Assembly: GCA_964407285.1 (NCBI GenBank)
Contig: CAYOVG010000164.1
Location: forward strand, 1 to 14,742
Direction of reading: 5' to 3'
Length of the DNA stretch: 14,742 nucleotides
Origin: CAYOVG01 sp964407285
GTDB taxonomy: Bacteria; Desulfobacterota; Syntrophobacteria; Syntrophobacterales; Syntrophobacteraceae
Shown here: one piece after another, positions 13,498 to 14,742 of the stretch
Numbering within the stretch: position 1 is the first letter of the stretch
Layout: the number at the start of each line of letters is the position of its first letter
The notes under the pieces: generated by a model
Told to the model about the DNA's origin: nothing
Database searches by the model: none
The model's input: only the letters and a program-made list of their open reading frames with translations
Position numbers and translations under genes: made by a program

Positions 13498-14385
13498 ATG
13501 AACATGATTCGGAGGGGACCCGGACACATGAAGCAAGGAGGAGCAATGGGTTTTTGGGCTTTGCTGCTCTTCCTGGCCGTCAACCTGATCCTGGCGGGAT
13601 GCCAGACGGCCCGGGTCGAACCGGCGAGCGCCCAACCGGCGCGGGTGAAACCGGCGGCGGTTTACTGGCAGACCGAACGCGACGACATCGCGACCCTGGC
13701 GGCCTATTCGGTCGTGTACAAGAGTTGGCAGCCCAATAACGAACGCGGGTACAACATCGGCTCGGTCCTGCTGGACACCGACACTTCCACGAACGGCCGC
13801 CTGGTCTACTGGGGCGTCAACTGCAACAACGCCACTGAAAACCAGACGCAACACGGAGAAGTGCGCCTGATGCTGGGGTACCTGGCCCAACTCCACTCCG
13901 ACCGGCAGAAGGGTATCCCTGTGCCCGACATCAAAAATCTCAAGGGTTACACCGTTTATACGTCGCTGGAACCCTGCGCGCAGTGCTCGGGAATGATGAC
14001 GCTCCAGAACGTCAAACGCACGGTCTACGGACAGAGCGATCCGGGATACGGCAAGGCGCTCGAACGGCTGCAGCTCGACTCGACTTCCCTGCCCAACGGC
14101 TATCCTCCTTACCCTCGTCCCGTCACCTCCGAGCGCTCCACCTCCATCTACCGCGACTGGCTCGAGAAGGCCTATGCCGCCTACCAGGAAAAGTACGGCT
14201 CCGACGCACACATAACCGATTTTCTCAAGACCGATACGGCGCATTCGATCTTCCAGGCCGCCTACAAGGAATTCACCACCTACACTTTGAAGCAGCCGGT
14301 GGAGAATACCGAGTTTCTGAAGCAGGCCCAGACGATGGTGGAAACCGTGACTCCGGAATTCGTCCCGCTCAATCCCGATATATGA
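13498..14385 (+). CDS. Predicted lipoprotein with a cytidine/adenosine deaminase-like domain
   Basis: ATG 13498 has AAGGAG (13484-13489) 8 nt upstream; ATG 13528 and ATG 13546 (with its own AAGGAGGA) are alternatives that keep the same mature protein. The 295-residue product has an n-region with basic residues, a hydrophobic stretch FWALLLFLAVNLIL and a lipobox LAGC with Cys35, so it should be lipidated outside the inner membrane. After a Pro/Ala-rich linker, residues about 55-200 carry the zinc-deaminase signature: GxVLLDTD strand, HGE (His119, Glu121) in place of the usual HAE, and SLEPCAQCSGMM with Cys160 and Cys163, followed by VKRTVYGQSDPGYG as in TadA/CMP-dCMP deaminases. Zinc ligands and the proton-shuttling Glu are all present, so activity is plausible; the substrate is unknown. 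A C-terminal region (about 200-295) has no recognised domain. No immunity-like gene adjoins it. Confidence 0.85.
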   Translation: MNMIRRGPGHMKQGGAMGFWALLLFLAVNLILAGCQTARVEPASAQPARVKPAAVYWQTERDDIATLAAYSVVYKSWQPNNERGYNIGSVLLDTDTSTNGRLVYWGVNCNNATENQTQHGEVRLMLGYLAQLHSDRQKGIPVPDIKNLKGYTVYTSLEPCAQCSGMMTLQNVKRTVYGQSDPGYGKALERLQLDSTSLPNGYPPYPRPVTSERSTSIYRDWLEKAYAAYQEKYGSDAHITDFLKTDTAHSIFQAAYKEFTTYTLKQPVENTEFLKQAQTMVETVTPEFVPLNPDI

Positions 14386-14435
14386 GATGAGGGCGGGCTT
14401 CGGGTTATGATGTGAATGTGAATGGGTGAAATACG

Positions 14436-14545
14436 GATTATTGTTGCGCGGTTACGGTCGACGGTCGCGAGATTTAGGGTTCGAGACGGACTGTCGGGTA
14501 TCGAGAGGCTGGTCGCGGGTGAAGGCCGTAACCGCGCGAAGTATT
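14436..14545. repeat. Inverted pair of second-family repeats
   Basis: GCGCGGTTACGG (14446-14457) and its exact reverse complement CCGTAACCGCGC (14526-14537) frame a 68-nt loop. The left arm resembles the CTTGTGCGGTTACGAC core at 11979-11996 in direct orientation, and the right arm with TCGCGGGTGAAGG (14513-14525) resembles it inverted. The rest of the window to 14742 shows no supported gene. Confidence 0.65.
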
Positions 14546-14742
14546 CCGCTATCGAATTGGTTGCTCACTACGAGGGCATCGAAATAAGCACCCGAGCAGA
14601 AGTTTTTCAACACTTTGGATTGCGGAATCCCAAGTCCGCATCAGGAAGAGCCCCCGGGTTTCGTTAAGAAACTCTTGCTCACCTGTTTAGCCGCGGTCGG
14701 CGGCGGCAACCGGCCATGAGGGGCAGTGCCGCTGAATCCAGC

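Noticed and set aside
13348..14244. Minus-strand open frame (298 codons)
   Set aside because: Antisense to the lipoprotein deaminase gene; no motif of its own.
14422..14667. Plus-strand frame of 81 codons at the right end
   Set aside because: Its first half is made of the second repeat family, including the 12-bp inverted repeat; no ribosome site or protein motif.

Overview
The window looks like chromosomal DNA of a GC-rich Gram-negative bacterium. Long PAS/GAF sensor kinases, a lipoprotein signal peptide, dispersed palindromic repeats and the overall protein style fit a deltaproteobacterium, perhaps a Syntrophobacter-type sulfate reducer or syntroph. This assignment is inferred from style alone; no marker gene proves it.

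Layout. Positions 1-2993 (minus strand) hold most of a multi-PAS/GAF histidine kinase that runs off the left edge. Positions 3005-4180 contain no intact gene, only weak coding remnants and one copy of a dispersed palindromic repeat (3948-4074). Positions 4203-5499 (plus) form a compact three-gene operon: a HigB/Gp49-type toxin, an XRE-family antitoxin with a long C-terminal tail, and a SecB-like chaperone. This is the architecture of a toxin-antitoxin-chaperone (TAC) module. Positions 5781-7928 (minus) encode a hybrid histidine kinase (PAS-GAF-HisKA-HATPase-REC) with its own promoter near 8120-8149. Positions 8169-9692 (minus) encode one protein that joins an RsmG-type 16S rRNA methyltransferase to a SpoU/TrmH-type methyltransferase. 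Plus-strand genes follow: an RluA-family pseudouridine synthase (10055-10852) and a nitroreductase-family flavoprotein (10949-11491).

Positions 11515-12160 are repeat-rich. GTTGCGG-type heptamers are nested in a 111-bp tandem unit, and a run of 100 N falls exactly at a repeat-unit boundary. A second repeat family follows and recurs at 14440-14540. From 12161 to 13497 there is no convincing gene; the stretch holds a second copy of the 127-bp repeat (12604-12730) and several inverted repeats. Positions 13498-14385 (plus) encode a predicted lipoprotein carrying the zinc-site motifs of the cytidine/adenosine deaminase superfamily, an unusual combination of fold and location.

Functional themes: signal transduction (two soluble sensor kinases), RNA modification (methyltransferase fusion and pseudouridine synthase), a stress or addiction module linked to protein export (TAC), and an exported deaminase-like protein. 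The most interesting items are the TAC operon, the lipoprotein deaminase, the RsmG-SpoU fusion, and the tandem-repeat array interrupted by the assembly gap.
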